Source of the DNA: Malaciobacter marinus
GTDB lineage: Bacteria; Campylobacterota; Campylobacteria; Campylobacterales; Arcobacteraceae
Assembly (NCBI RefSeq): GCF_003544855.1
Contig: NZ_CP032101.1
Span: 372,001 to 436,000, forward strand
Direction of reading: 5' to 3'
Length of the DNA stretch: 64,000 bases
Notes under the pieces: generated by a model
Seen by the model: only the letters and a program-made list of their open reading frames with translations
Told to the model about the DNA's origin: nothing
Database searches by the model: none
Position numbers and translations under genes: made by a program
Shown: piece after piece, positions 37,834 to 45,993 of the stretch
Layout: the number at the start of each line of letters is the position of its first letter
How positions within the stretch are numbered: position 1 is the first letter of the stretch

Positions 37834-39254
37834 TTAAGAAAAGATTCAATAACACATATAGATGAACTAGTTTTAGATGTATTTGGATTTAGTAGAGGTT
37901 CTACTAGTGCAAGACATTTTATTTGTACACTTTTGAAAAATACACAATTGGTAAAAAATGAAAAAAGAGAATATACAATAAAAACAAAAGATAGTAAAGA
38001 TATTTTTTATGAATTTTTTGGAAGTAATGGTTATGTAAGAATTGGAAGTAAGACTATTTTTAATCCACTTAGAACAGATATAGAGTATATTAATCCAAAT
38101 AACAATAATCATAGAGTTTATAATCCTTTTTATAAAGAAAAAGAGATAACAATTGAATCAATCTCTTTTAGATTTGCAGGATTGTTTGATACAGTAACAC
38201 ATTATGGAATTATGCAATCAAATGATTCTGATGATTTAAATATAAACTTTTTTGAAAATGATAATAATAAAAAAGTAGGGCATGTAGTTCATCTAATGGC
38301 AGATGATGAGTTTAGATATAACTTTGAAGCATACTCTATCTTTACAAATATAAATAAGCACTATTATAAAGAAAGTACAGAAAAAAGAGAAGATGGTGGT
38401 GCAAGATTTGAAGAGTTTTATGTTCCTGGAGCACATGCAGATGTAGGAGGGGGATATAATGAAGAAAATGAATTGGTTTATCTTGGTGATTTTATAATAG
38501 AAGAAAAAAAACTACCTGATTACTTAAGAAAAAATATACAAAAGTGGAATAATAAATATAATTGGTTAAAAAATAATGCATTAATACAAAAAGATTCAAA
38601 AAAAGAAATAAAAGAAATGAAAGAAAAACAAAAAGAAAGAGAAAGTGAAATAGAGAAATTAAAAAAAGAACTAGAAAAAGAAAATAAATCAAAAAATGAG
38701 AAAGAGAAACTAAAAGATGATATTGAAAAATTGGAAAATAAAGAAGGTTTTTATTACTATATAAAAAATGTATATAATTTAAATACAAGAGAAGATATTT
38801 GGGGAAACTCTTCAAATTGGGAATATCATTTACATTTATATATGTATAAACCAAAAGTATCAAATAAATATGAACATGTAGCTATGAGATTAATGTATGA
38901 TAAAGCTATATATGTAGATTCAAAAACACAAAAAAATAGAAAAGATGAGTTTGAGATGGTTCCTTTTGGTAAATTTGATCATAGTTTTAAAGATGATGAA
39001 ACTTTAAAAAAAACATATAAAGCACTTAAAGAGCATAAAGTTTTAAAAAAAGAGAATACAAAAATATATAAAGAGTTAAAAAACAACTATTTACACCACT
39101 CTTCACAAGTTGGAAACTTTGTAAATAAACCTTCAAATGAGAAAAAAGATGAATATGAGCTATATGGAAAGAGAGTTATTTATTCTACTGAGGGCAAAGA
39201 GTTTACTAGAGGGTGATAAGTATTTAATTGATTTTCATTCTATTTGAGAGGGAG

Positions 39255-39291
39255 TAGGGAGTGCTAAATTTTAAGTTTCTAATACTCCCTA
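39255..39291. terminator. inverted repeat between lipase and trpS 3' ends
   Basis: An 8-bp perfect stem (TAGGGAGT at 39255-39262, ACTCCCTA at 39284-39291) has a 21-base AT-rich loop. It lies between two convergent genes. Neither strand has a U-run directly after it, so it may be only a weak or rho-assisted terminator. Confidence 0.35.
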
Positions 39292-39306
39292 AAAACACCC
39301 ATTATT

Positions 39307-40275
39307 TTATAATTTAAGTCCTATAAGTTCTCTTATTTGTTCCATTTTTGCTTGGGCAATTTTTCTTGCTTTATTTGCTCCAAATTCTAAAATATCTCTT
39401 ACTTCATCTTTATTATTTAAGTAATACTCTCTTTTTTCTAAATAAGGTTCAAAGTGCTCATTTATTTTATCTAAAAGTGTTAATTTAAAATGCCCATAAC
39501 CTTCACCTGGAGTTTCATATCTTTTTTGTAAATCTTTTAATTCATCTTCATTCATAAATAGTTCACAAAGTTTATAAATATTACAATTTTCCCACTCTTT
39601 AGGCTCATCAAGCTCCTTTGAATCTGTAACAATTCCCATTACTTGTTTTTTAACTTTTTTCTTACTTCCAAACATATCAATTGTATTTCCATATGATTTA
39701 GACATTTTAGCTCCATCTGTTCCTGGAACTGTTGCAACTATTTCATCTACTTTTGCTTTTGGAAGTATAAAAATCTCTTTGTCATATGCATGATTAAAAG
39801 AGTTTGCAATATCTCTTGTCATCTCAACATGTTGAATTTGATCTTTTCCTACTGGAACAACATCTACATCATAAAGTAAAATATCAGCAGCCATTAAAAC
39901 AGGATATGAAAATAATCCATGGTTTGCTTGTATTCCACGCGCAGTTTTATCTTTATATGAGTGTGCTCTTTCTAAAAGTCCCATTGAAGTGTGATTTGAT
40001 AATATCCAGTATAATTCAAGTACTTCTTTTACATCATGCTGTAGCCAAAATGTAGATTTATTTGGGTCCATTCCTAAAGCTAAAAAGTTAACAGTTGCTT
40101 CAAATATGTTATTTTCTAAAGCCTCTTTATCTTTTACAGATGTTAAAGCATGATATGATGCTAAAAAAGCAAATAGTTCACCATCGTTTTGTGATTCTAT
40201 CATCTTTTTTATCATACCAAAATAGTTACCAATATGTATAGTACCTGATGGTTGAATTCCTGATAATATTCTCAA
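39307..40275 (-). CDS. trpS: tryptophan-tRNA ligase
   Basis: TrpRS charges tRNA-Trp. The 322-residue length is typical. The class I signatures are SGIQPSGTIHIGNYFG (HIGH-like HIGN) near residue 5 and DGAKMSKSYGNTI (KMSKS) near residue 190. VPVGKDQIQHVEMTRDIA is the conserved tryptophan-binding segment. It is a single gene, convergent with the lipase region and divergent from the cyclic-nucleotide-binding protein gene. Confidence 0.97.
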   Translation of the reverse strand: MRILSGIQPSGTIHIGNYFGMIKKMIESQNDGELFAFLASYHALTSVKDKEALENNIFEATVNFLALGMDPNKSTFWLQHDVKEVLELYWILSNHTSMGLLERAHSYKDKTARGIQANHGLFSYPVLMAADILLYDVDVVPVGKDQIQHVEMTRDIANSFNHAYDKEIFILPKAKVDEIVATVPGTDGAKMSKSYGNTIDMFGSKKKVKKQVMGIVTDSKELDEPKEWENCNIYKLCELFMNEDELKDLQKRYETPGEGYGHFKLTLLDKINEHFEPYLEKREYYLNNKDEVRDILEFGANKARKIAQAKMEQIRELIGLKL

Positions 40276-40362
40276 AATTAAAATCCTTCAAATTTTTTTT
40301 GAGATTATATCTAATTTAGGCTAAAATAGAAACTTCAACAAACAAAAAGAAAAGAGTGGAAA

Positions 40363-41406
40363 GTGCAAGAGTATATAAAATCAAAATTAGATAATTTTTA
40401 CCAAATCATAGAGTATCATCAAGGTATTTTAGGAATAAATGACACACTTGGAAATAATGAGTATTTAAGCATAAAAGATAAAATTTTTAATATTTTAAAT
40501 CTTTTTTCTGTAATGGATCCACAATTTGAAACAAAATTGATGAAAAAATTTTTAAATGATACAGTTTGTTTGATTGAGCACTTTTATAATATTGATATGA
40601 AATACAATGCTAAACAAATCTATGATGAATATGATAATAAAGATGAAATAAAATTTGAAGATTTTGAGAAAGAGTTTAAAAAAGTATTAAAAGATGAAAA
40701 ATTGCGAGCTGTAAAGGTTATGAATACAAAGCTTTATTATCTTGATTTATATATTTGGAATGAAGCTATGCGATCACAAATTCTTACTAAATTTATTAAA
40801 AACTTTACAACTTCAAATATCTTTGGAACAAGAGACTTTTTAAGACACACAAATAAAAATTTTAACTCTATTTGTCAATTTAAAATTAATTCAACTTGCA
40901 AACCTTTAGAAGTTGAATACTCTAAAAATGAAATTGGTGAGTTAAAATCTTTAGAACCAAAAGAAGAAATAGAGTGTGAAGATATTGTTCAAAAGTTAGT
41001 AGATTCCAAAAAGAATATACGCTTTTTTAAAGATATGAGAGATGAAGATATAAAACATATTGTTAAAGATGTTAAGTTTATTAGATATAAGCCCCATGAA
41101 GTAATTATAAGCTTGTATGATGAGGGCGATGATATATTTTTTATTGTTGAGGGAAGTTGTAGGGCAATTATAGGTGCAAATATAGTTGGTGAAATTAAAC
41201 AAAATCAAATCTTTGGAGAGTTTGCTCCTATTACAAAAGAGAAAAGAAGTGCAACAGTAAGAGCAAATACAAAAGTAAAGGTAATAAGTTTTAAACTTGC
41301 ACTTGAATTATATGAAGAAGACCCTTATGTCTTTACACAACTTTACAAAAATGTAATAAGTGAATTAGTACAAAAGATAAATGCAAAGAATTTAAATAAG
41401 CTTTAA
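40363..41406 (+). CDS. cyclic-nucleotide-binding-domain protein
   Basis: This is a 347-residue protein with a GTG start. The N-terminal ~215 residues are helical and of unknown family. The C-terminal part (about 225-335) matches the CRP-like nucleotide-binding fold: KPHEVIISLYDEGDDIFFIVEG, GEIKQNQIFGEFAPITKEKRSATVRA (phosphate-binding cassette with GE and R-x-AT), and VKVISFKLALELY. No DNA-binding HTH follows, so it is more likely a regulatory or sensor protein than a transcription factor. Its end overlaps the convergent TAXI gene by 15 bp. Confidence 0.8.
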   Translation: MQEYIKSKLDNFYQIIEYHQGILGINDTLGNNEYLSIKDKIFNILNLFSVMDPQFETKLMKKFLNDTVCLIEHFYNIDMKYNAKQIYDEYDNKDEIKFEDFEKEFKKVLKDEKLRAVKVMNTKLYYLDLYIWNEAMRSQILTKFIKNFTTSNIFGTRDFLRHTNKNFNSICQFKINSTCKPLEVEYSKNEIGELKSLEPKEEIECEDIVQKLVDSKKNIRFFKDMRDEDIKHIVKDVKFIRYKPHEVIISLYDEGDDIFFIVEGSCRAIIGANIVGEIKQNQIFGEFAPITKEKRSATVRANTKVKVISFKLALELYEEDPYVFTQLYKNVISELVQKINAKNLNKL

Positions 41407-42675
41407 TCTAGTCTTTATTCTTTGCTCTAACATATTTATATGCATGATTAAATTGTAATACTCACCCATAAATGATAAAGGAACTTTAGTCTCTTTTGAT
41501 ATCTCATCTTGTAAATCTTGAAGTTTTTCAAGTTGTGTTTGTAGTTGCTCTTTATTTAAATATCCAATCTCTATTTCTACACTTTTTACTTCATCATACC
41601 ATTTATATATTTTTGAACGCATGCTCCATTGATAAAGTGGTAATACACCTTTAAATAAAGGAAAAAGTAAAGTAAGCAAAGGAATAATAAAAATCTTTAA
41701 TCTATCTATGTTTGCAGCTATCCAATACGGAAAAATCTTCTCTAACCAAGTATCTCCATTTTCAAAATATATCTTTGCTTCTTCATGAAGCTCTAATTTC
41801 ATATTTTTCAAGTTTGGAAATTCACCTTGTTTTGCAAATAAATCTTTTTGTTTATGCACTTCTTTTACTTTTTTTAGTAAAATTCTTATTAATTCTTGTG
41901 AAAAATCACTTCTAACAACAAGATTTGCTGTAGTTGCAAGTAAGTTGATATTTTCATCTGGCAAATTTCTATATAAATCTAATGTTCCCTCATAAAGAGT
42001 AAGTGATTCTAAATATGAGTATTTTCTACTATAAGCTTTTGCTCTTTTAAAATTTAAAACATTAATATTAGGATTTGCAAGTAAGCTTTTTACTACTTGT
42101 GAATTATGTGATGTAACTGCAAACATTGCATCAATTTTTCCATCTAAAAGAAGTTGTTTTGCTTTAGAGCTTGAATAGTTTGAAATAGTTGAATTCTCAT
42201 TTGATAGACCATTGTCTTTTAATATTTTTGAAGCTAAATCGTAAGTGCCACTTCCAATCTCTCCTATACTTATATTTTTTGTAATAAGTTGAATAATATA
42301 ATCAATCTTATAACCTTCATTTTTATAAAATACCCATAAAGGTTCATAATAAACTGATGCAATTGATTTTATACTATCTGTATCTTTTGTGGTAATTGTG
42401 CCATTTTGAATAAATGCAATATCAGCTTTATTTTCATTTAAAAGCTTTATATTATCAATAGAGCCTTTTGAAGTTAAAATATTTACTTTAACTTTTTCTT
42501 CTTCAAGTAACTTTTTATAAAGCATGGCTGTTTCATAATAACTTCCATTTTTTGAACCTGTTGCTATTGTAATCTCTTTTTTTGGAGCTGGTTTTACAAA
42601 CTTTGAAGTTATATAAAAAGAGGCAATAATCAATAATAAAATTGGTATAGAAATTGTAAAAAATTTATTTTTCAT
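41392..42675 (-). CDS. TAXI-family (TRAP-type) solute-binding protein with membrane-anchored C-terminal extension
   Basis: This is a 427-residue protein. The first ~300 residues form a TAXI-type substrate-binding domain after an N-terminal helix, with ITIATGSKNGSYYETAM, ADIAFIQNG, and GEIGSGTYDLASKIL as recognisable motifs. A C-terminal hydrophobic segment (about 322-345) and a coiled, glutamine/leucine-rich tail follow, both absent from ordinary TAXI proteins. No TRAP permease gene is adjacent. The protein may be a sensory or membrane-tethered binding component rather than part of a transporter. Confidence 0.8.
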   Translation of the reverse strand: MKNKFFTISIPILLLIIASFYITSKFVKPAPKKEITIATGSKNGSYYETAMLYKKLLEEEKVKVNILTSKGSIDNIKLLNENKADIAFIQNGTITTKDTDSIKSIASVYYEPLWVFYKNEGYKIDYIIQLITKNISIGEIGSGTYDLASKILKDNGLSNENSTISNYSSSKAKQLLLDGKIDAMFAVTSHNSQVVKSLLANPNINVLNFKRAKAYSRKYSYLESLTLYEGTLDLYRNLPDENINLLATTANLVVRSDFSQELIRILLKKVKEVHKQKDLFAKQGEFPNLKNMKLELHEEAKIYFENGDTWLEKIFPYWIAANIDRLKIFIIPLLTLLFPLFKGVLPLYQWSMRSKIYKWYDEVKSVEIEIGYLNKEQLQTQLEKLQDLQDEISKETKVPLSFMGEYYNLIMHINMLEQRIKTRLKLI

Positions 42676-42692
42676 AATTATTGCCTTTTATG

Positions 42693-43361
42693 TTAATAAG
42701 CTTTATTTAATTTTGCCTCAATTTTTCTTTGAAAGAATGTAAATGTAACTACAATTACCCAATATACAATGGCAACTGCTAAAAATGATTCAAAGTATTT
42801 ATAACTACTTGAAGCTTCAATTTGAGCCTTTGCCATAATCTCTGGAACTCCTAAAGTAAAAGCAAGTGATGTACTTTTAATCATGTCAATAAAGTTATTC
42901 ATCAAACTAGGAATAGCAACTCTAATAGCTTGTGGTAAAACTATATAAGAAAAAGTTTGTGTTCTTGTCATTCCAAGTGAGTTTGCTGCTTCAAACTGTC
43001 CTTTATCAATAGAAGAGATAGCTCCTCTAATTGATTCTGCCATATAAGCTGAAAAGTGCAGGGCTAAACCAGCAATAGAAGCTGTATAAGCATCTAAGTT
43101 TGAAAAGATTGGAAGAATTTGAGGAAGACCAAAATATAATAAATAAAGTTGTACCAATAAAGGAGTTCCTCTAAAAAAAGAGATATATAAATCACAAAGT
43201 TGTGTAAGTACTTTTATTTTATATGTTGTAATAACAGCAATTAAAACAGCAATTATTAAAGCTATGGCAGCAGAAATAACTGCCATAGAGATAGTAATAT
43301 CTATATATTTAAAAAGTATTGGGAAAATCCCTAAGGTATAATCTATATCAAATGTGCTCAT
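42693..43361 (-). CDS. polar amino-acid ABC transporter permease
   Basis: This is a 222-residue inner membrane protein of the His/Glu/Gln/Arg ABC permease family (HisM/GlnP-type). It has five hydrophobic segments and the EAA loop EAANSLGMTRTQTFSYIVLPQAIRVAIPS, which contacts the ATPase. The start overlaps the end of the binding-protein gene by one base. No ATP-binding subunit is in the window, so the transporter must borrow an ATPase encoded elsewhere or be incomplete. Confidence 0.9.
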   Translation of the reverse strand: MSTFDIDYTLGIFPILFKYIDITISMAVISAAIALIIAVLIAVITTYKIKVLTQLCDLYISFFRGTPLLVQLYLLYFGLPQILPIFSNLDAYTASIAGLALHFSAYMAESIRGAISSIDKGQFEAANSLGMTRTQTFSYIVLPQAIRVAIPSLMNNFIDMIKSTSLAFTLGVPEIMAKAQIEASSSYKYFESFLAVAIVYWVIVVTFTFFQRKIEAKLNKAY

Positions 43362-44140
43362 TATTTCTCTGTAATATTAGAATCAAACCATTTTACTGAA
43401 ATCTTTTTTAATGTACCATCTTGTTTTAATTCTTTTATAGCTTTATTTACTTTTTCAACTAAAGCTTTATTCTTTTCATTTTTAACAAAAGGAAAAGAGT
43501 TTGTTAATACTTCAAGTGGTTCACCTACTATTTTTAAAGGTAAGTTTGCTTTTTTGATTAGTTCTACTGCTGAGATTCTATCTTGAACGAATGCAGCAAT
43601 TCTTTTAAGTTTTACATCTTGTTCAAAACCATTTCCCTCATAAGTGATTAGTTCAACCTCATTGTTTGTATCTAAACTTCTTACAATTTGTGCATAGTTT
43701 GTACCTAGTGTAACACCAACTTTTTTCCCTTTTAAATCTTCAAATGATTTAATTTCATTATTATCTTTATGTACAATAATTTGTGCTCCATCATAAACAT
43801 AAGGAGTTGGGAAGTAGTATTTTTCTAATCTTTTTGGTGTTGTTGTAATTTGATTTGAAATTGTATCAATTTTACCTGTTTCAAGCATTCCAAAAAGTCC
43901 AGAGAATTTTGCTGTTTTAAACTCAATTTTTGCATCAAGTTTCTCTCCAATTGCATTCCAAACATCTATTTCAAAACCTTGAAGTTTATCATCTTTGTAA
44001 AAAGTAAATGGAAAATATCCACCTGAAGTTCCAACTTTTATAACTTCCTTTTCTTTTGATGTCTTAGAAGAATTGTCATCACTACATCCAATAAATAGCA
44101 AAGCAAATATTGTAATAAAAGCTAATGTTATTTTTTTCAT
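43361..44140 (-). CDS. amino-acid ABC transporter substrate-binding lipoprotein
   Basis: This 259-residue SBP_bac_3-type binding protein carries a lipoprotein signal with lipobox FIGC at residues 16-19 (the cysteine would be the lipid anchor). VGTSGGYFPFTFYKDDKLQGFEIDVWNAI is the conserved N-lobe entry, and KKVGVTLGTNYAQI lies in the second lobe. It is co-transcribed with the permease that follows. The exact amino acid cannot be assigned. Confidence 0.9.
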   Translation of the reverse strand: MKKITLAFITIFALLFIGCSDDNSSKTSKEKEVIKVGTSGGYFPFTFYKDDKLQGFEIDVWNAIGEKLDAKIEFKTAKFSGLFGMLETGKIDTISNQITTTPKRLEKYYFPTPYVYDGAQIIVHKDNNEIKSFEDLKGKKVGVTLGTNYAQIVRSLDTNNEVELITYEGNGFEQDVKLKRIAAFVQDRISAVELIKKANLPLKIVGEPLEVLTNSFPFVKNEKNKALVEKVNKAIKELKQDGTLKKISVKWFDSNITEK

Positions 44141-44236
44141 AAATATCCTTTATATTATTTTTGTGAAATTTTACATTATTTTTGTTAATTGTTACTTACT
44201 TTTAAAGTTTATATAAATTTTATTAAATATTTGTAG

Positions 44237-44267
44237 AAACTTAAGAAGAGTATATCTTCTTAAGTTT
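44237..44267 (-). terminator. terminator at the end of the siderophore-import/mntP operon
   Basis: A perfect 13-bp inverted repeat (44237-44249 and 44255-44267, 5-base loop) starts at the mntP stop codon. The U-run on the minus strand is modest. Confidence 0.55.
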
Positions 44268-44818
44268 TAAAGAATAGTGTTTTCAAGTAATATTTTAAAG
44301 CCTATGATTATAAGAACAACACCACCAAGAATCTCTGCTTTACTTTCATATCTTGCAGTTCCCTTTGAACCAATCATAACCCCAATAAAACTAAAAATAA
44401 ATGTTGTAATACCTATAATTAGCAAAGAAAGATAAACATTTAAATCAAATAAATGAAGTGTAAAACCAGCTGCCATTGCATCTATACTAGTTGCAACCGC
44501 TAAAGTTAATAAAACTTTAGTTGAAACCTTTGCTATATCCTCTTCTGTATTTTCTCCAAAAGCTTCATATATCATCTTTCCACCAATAATTAAAAGAAGG
44601 AAAAACGCAAGCCAATAATCAAAACCACCAATAATATCTTTTAATCCAACTCCACCAAAGTATCCAATAAAGGGCATTAAAGCTTGAAAAAAACCAAAAA
44701 ATAAACCAGCTTTAATAGCTAAAGTTTTTAAATTCTCATTACTTTTTATACCCAATCCAATAGATACTGCAAAAGCATCCATACTTAATGCAATTGCTAA
44801 TATTATTATTTCTAGCAT
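44267..44818 (-). CDS. mntP: manganese efflux pump MntP
   Basis: This is a 183-residue inner membrane protein with six hydrophobic segments. The conserved acidic motifs of MntP are visible: ALSMDAFAVSIGLG at the N-terminus and ATSIDAMAAGF near residue 110, each with the aspartate thought to bind Mn2+. The gene overlaps the end of the MFS gene by 7 bp, so it is the last gene of the Fur-box-preceded ABC-ABC-MFS-MFS operon. This placement links Mn2+ export to iron-starvation transport. Confidence 0.88.
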   Translation of the reverse strand: MLEIIILAIALSMDAFAVSIGLGIKSNENLKTLAIKAGLFFGFFQALMPFIGYFGGVGLKDIIGGFDYWLAFFLLLIIGGKMIYEAFGENTEEDIAKVSTKVLLTLAVATSIDAMAAGFTLHLFDLNVYLSLLIIGITTFIFSFIGVMIGSKGTARYESKAEILGGVVLIIIGFKILLENTIL

Positions 44819-45990
44819 CTAATAGCTTCCTTTTTTTTATATGAAAGTGAAATTATAGTCAAAACTAAAAAAGTAGTGGCTGAAAAAATAAATGGAATTT
44901 CTGGTTTTATTTGATAAAGCATTGTACTTAATAGTGGTCCTATTATTATTCCCAAACCTTGTGCTGCTGATACTGTACCTGCTGCAACTCCTTGTTCATG
45001 TTCTTGTACACTATTTGCTGTTATTGCTAAAAATGCTGGCATTAACATACCTAATCCAACTGTTCCTATACTAAATGCAATAGTTAGCTCAATTTGTGTT
45101 GTAATAATACTAACTAAGAAGTATCCAATTGCGCAAAGTATTGAACCTAAAACTAACCAAGTATGTGAAGAGATATTTTTTAATTTTGAAACTACAATTT
45201 GAGTTAAAATAAAAACAACTCCTATAATTGCTAAAATATAACCAGTACTTTTTGCAGTTTGAACTTGTGTTAAATGAAATTTATCAAGTATATAAAAACC
45301 TAAACAAACTTGTGATGTTACAATACTATACATAGTAAAAAATGATGCAATCATAGGAAGTCTTAATCTTTTATCTAAAAAATGAATAGCTTTTTCTTTA
45401 GTTTTTTCTCTTTTTTTACTTGGTTCTAAACTAAAATATATAATAACTACTGCAATTAAAGGTAAAATAGCAGCTACATATAAAGGTGCAGTTAATCCAT
45501 AAACTGCTAAGGCTCCACCAATGATTGGTCCTATAATCATTCCAATTCCATTTGCTGCACCTAAGCTTGCCATATATGAAGTTCTTTTACTAGGTTCCAC
45601 TTTATCAGCAATTAAGGCATTTGATACAGGTGGAATTGCAGAATAAAATACTCCAATCATGAGCCTTGCAAAAACCAATGCAATCAATGAAATGATAATT
45701 GAGGGTGGATTTATTATTGCATAGTTTATATATCCTGCTAAAAATAAGTAAGATAGAAAAAAACCAAATATTGAAAAAATCAAAATAGTTTTTCTTCCAT
45801 AATAATCACTTTTTTTACCCCAAAACCTTGAGAGTAATACCCATGCAACACCTGCTAGTGCAACCATAAGTCCGGCATGCCATTCTTGTAAATTTAACTC
45901 TCTTATAATTGGTCCAACAACTGCTAAAAAAGCCATCATTGAAGACACACATAAAATATTTATTGCCATTAAAGGCTTTATTTCTTTCAT
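44812..45990 (-). CDS. MFS transporter in the siderophore-import operon
   Basis: This 392-residue MFS protein has about 12 hydrophobic segments and an MFS signature (SRFWGKKSDYYGRKTILI, the DRxGRR-type loop between helices 2 and 3) near residue 54. It resembles drug/metabolite exporters of the TetA/Bcr type. It could export siderophore after iron release or export another compound. It is 3 bp downstream of the RhtX/FptX-like MFS gene and overlaps mntP. Confidence 0.85.
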   Translation of the reverse strand: MKEIKPLMAINILCVSSMMAFLAVVGPIIRELNLQEWHAGLMVALAGVAWVLLSRFWGKKSDYYGRKTILIFSIFGFFLSYLFLAGYINYAIINPPSIIISLIALVFARLMIGVFYSAIPPVSNALIADKVEPSKRTSYMASLGAANGIGMIIGPIIGGALAVYGLTAPLYVAAILPLIAVVIIYFSLEPSKKREKTKEKAIHFLDKRLRLPMIASFFTMYSIVTSQVCLGFYILDKFHLTQVQTAKSTGYILAIIGVVFILTQIVVSKLKNISSHTWLVLGSILCAIGYFLVSIITTQIELTIAFSIGTVGLGMLMPAFLAITANSVQEHEQGVAAGTVSAAQGLGIIIGPLLSTMLYQIKPEIPFIFSATTFLVLTIISLSYKKKEAIRC

Positions 45991-45993
45991 TTT

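Larger units (their letters stand above)
36475..39216 (+). pseudogene. Tle1-like T6SS phospholipase effector (DUF2235-type) interrupted by one in-frame TAA
   Basis: A 913-codon frame is interrupted only by TAA at codon 453 (37831-37833). Before it: an N-terminal region of about 220 residues and VFFDGTNNN (DGT at 228-230), typical of Tle1/DUF2235 lipases. After it, same frame: DVFGFSRGSTSARHF with nucleophile Ser473, GLFDTVTHYG with Asp572, and PGAHADVGGGY with His654, the Tle1 catalytic triad. A Lys/Glu-rich coiled coil lies at about 700-750. The first piece (36475-37833, 452 residues) lacks the triad. No ATG or well-placed RBS precedes GFSRG in the second piece. A recent nonsense mutation, readthrough or a base error are all possible. 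It overlaps the Sel1-repeat gene. Confidence 0.85.

Noticed and set aside
38492-38863. Minus-strand frame opposite the lipase coiled coil
   Set aside because: It is a shadow of the Lys/Glu-rich region, which reads as Phe/Leu-rich on the other strand.
37933-39216. Independent gene starting at the TTG 37933
   Set aside because: This TTG is an ordinary Leu codon inside the continuous frame, after the nucleophile motif, with no ribosome-binding site; a protein starting there would lose GFSRG.
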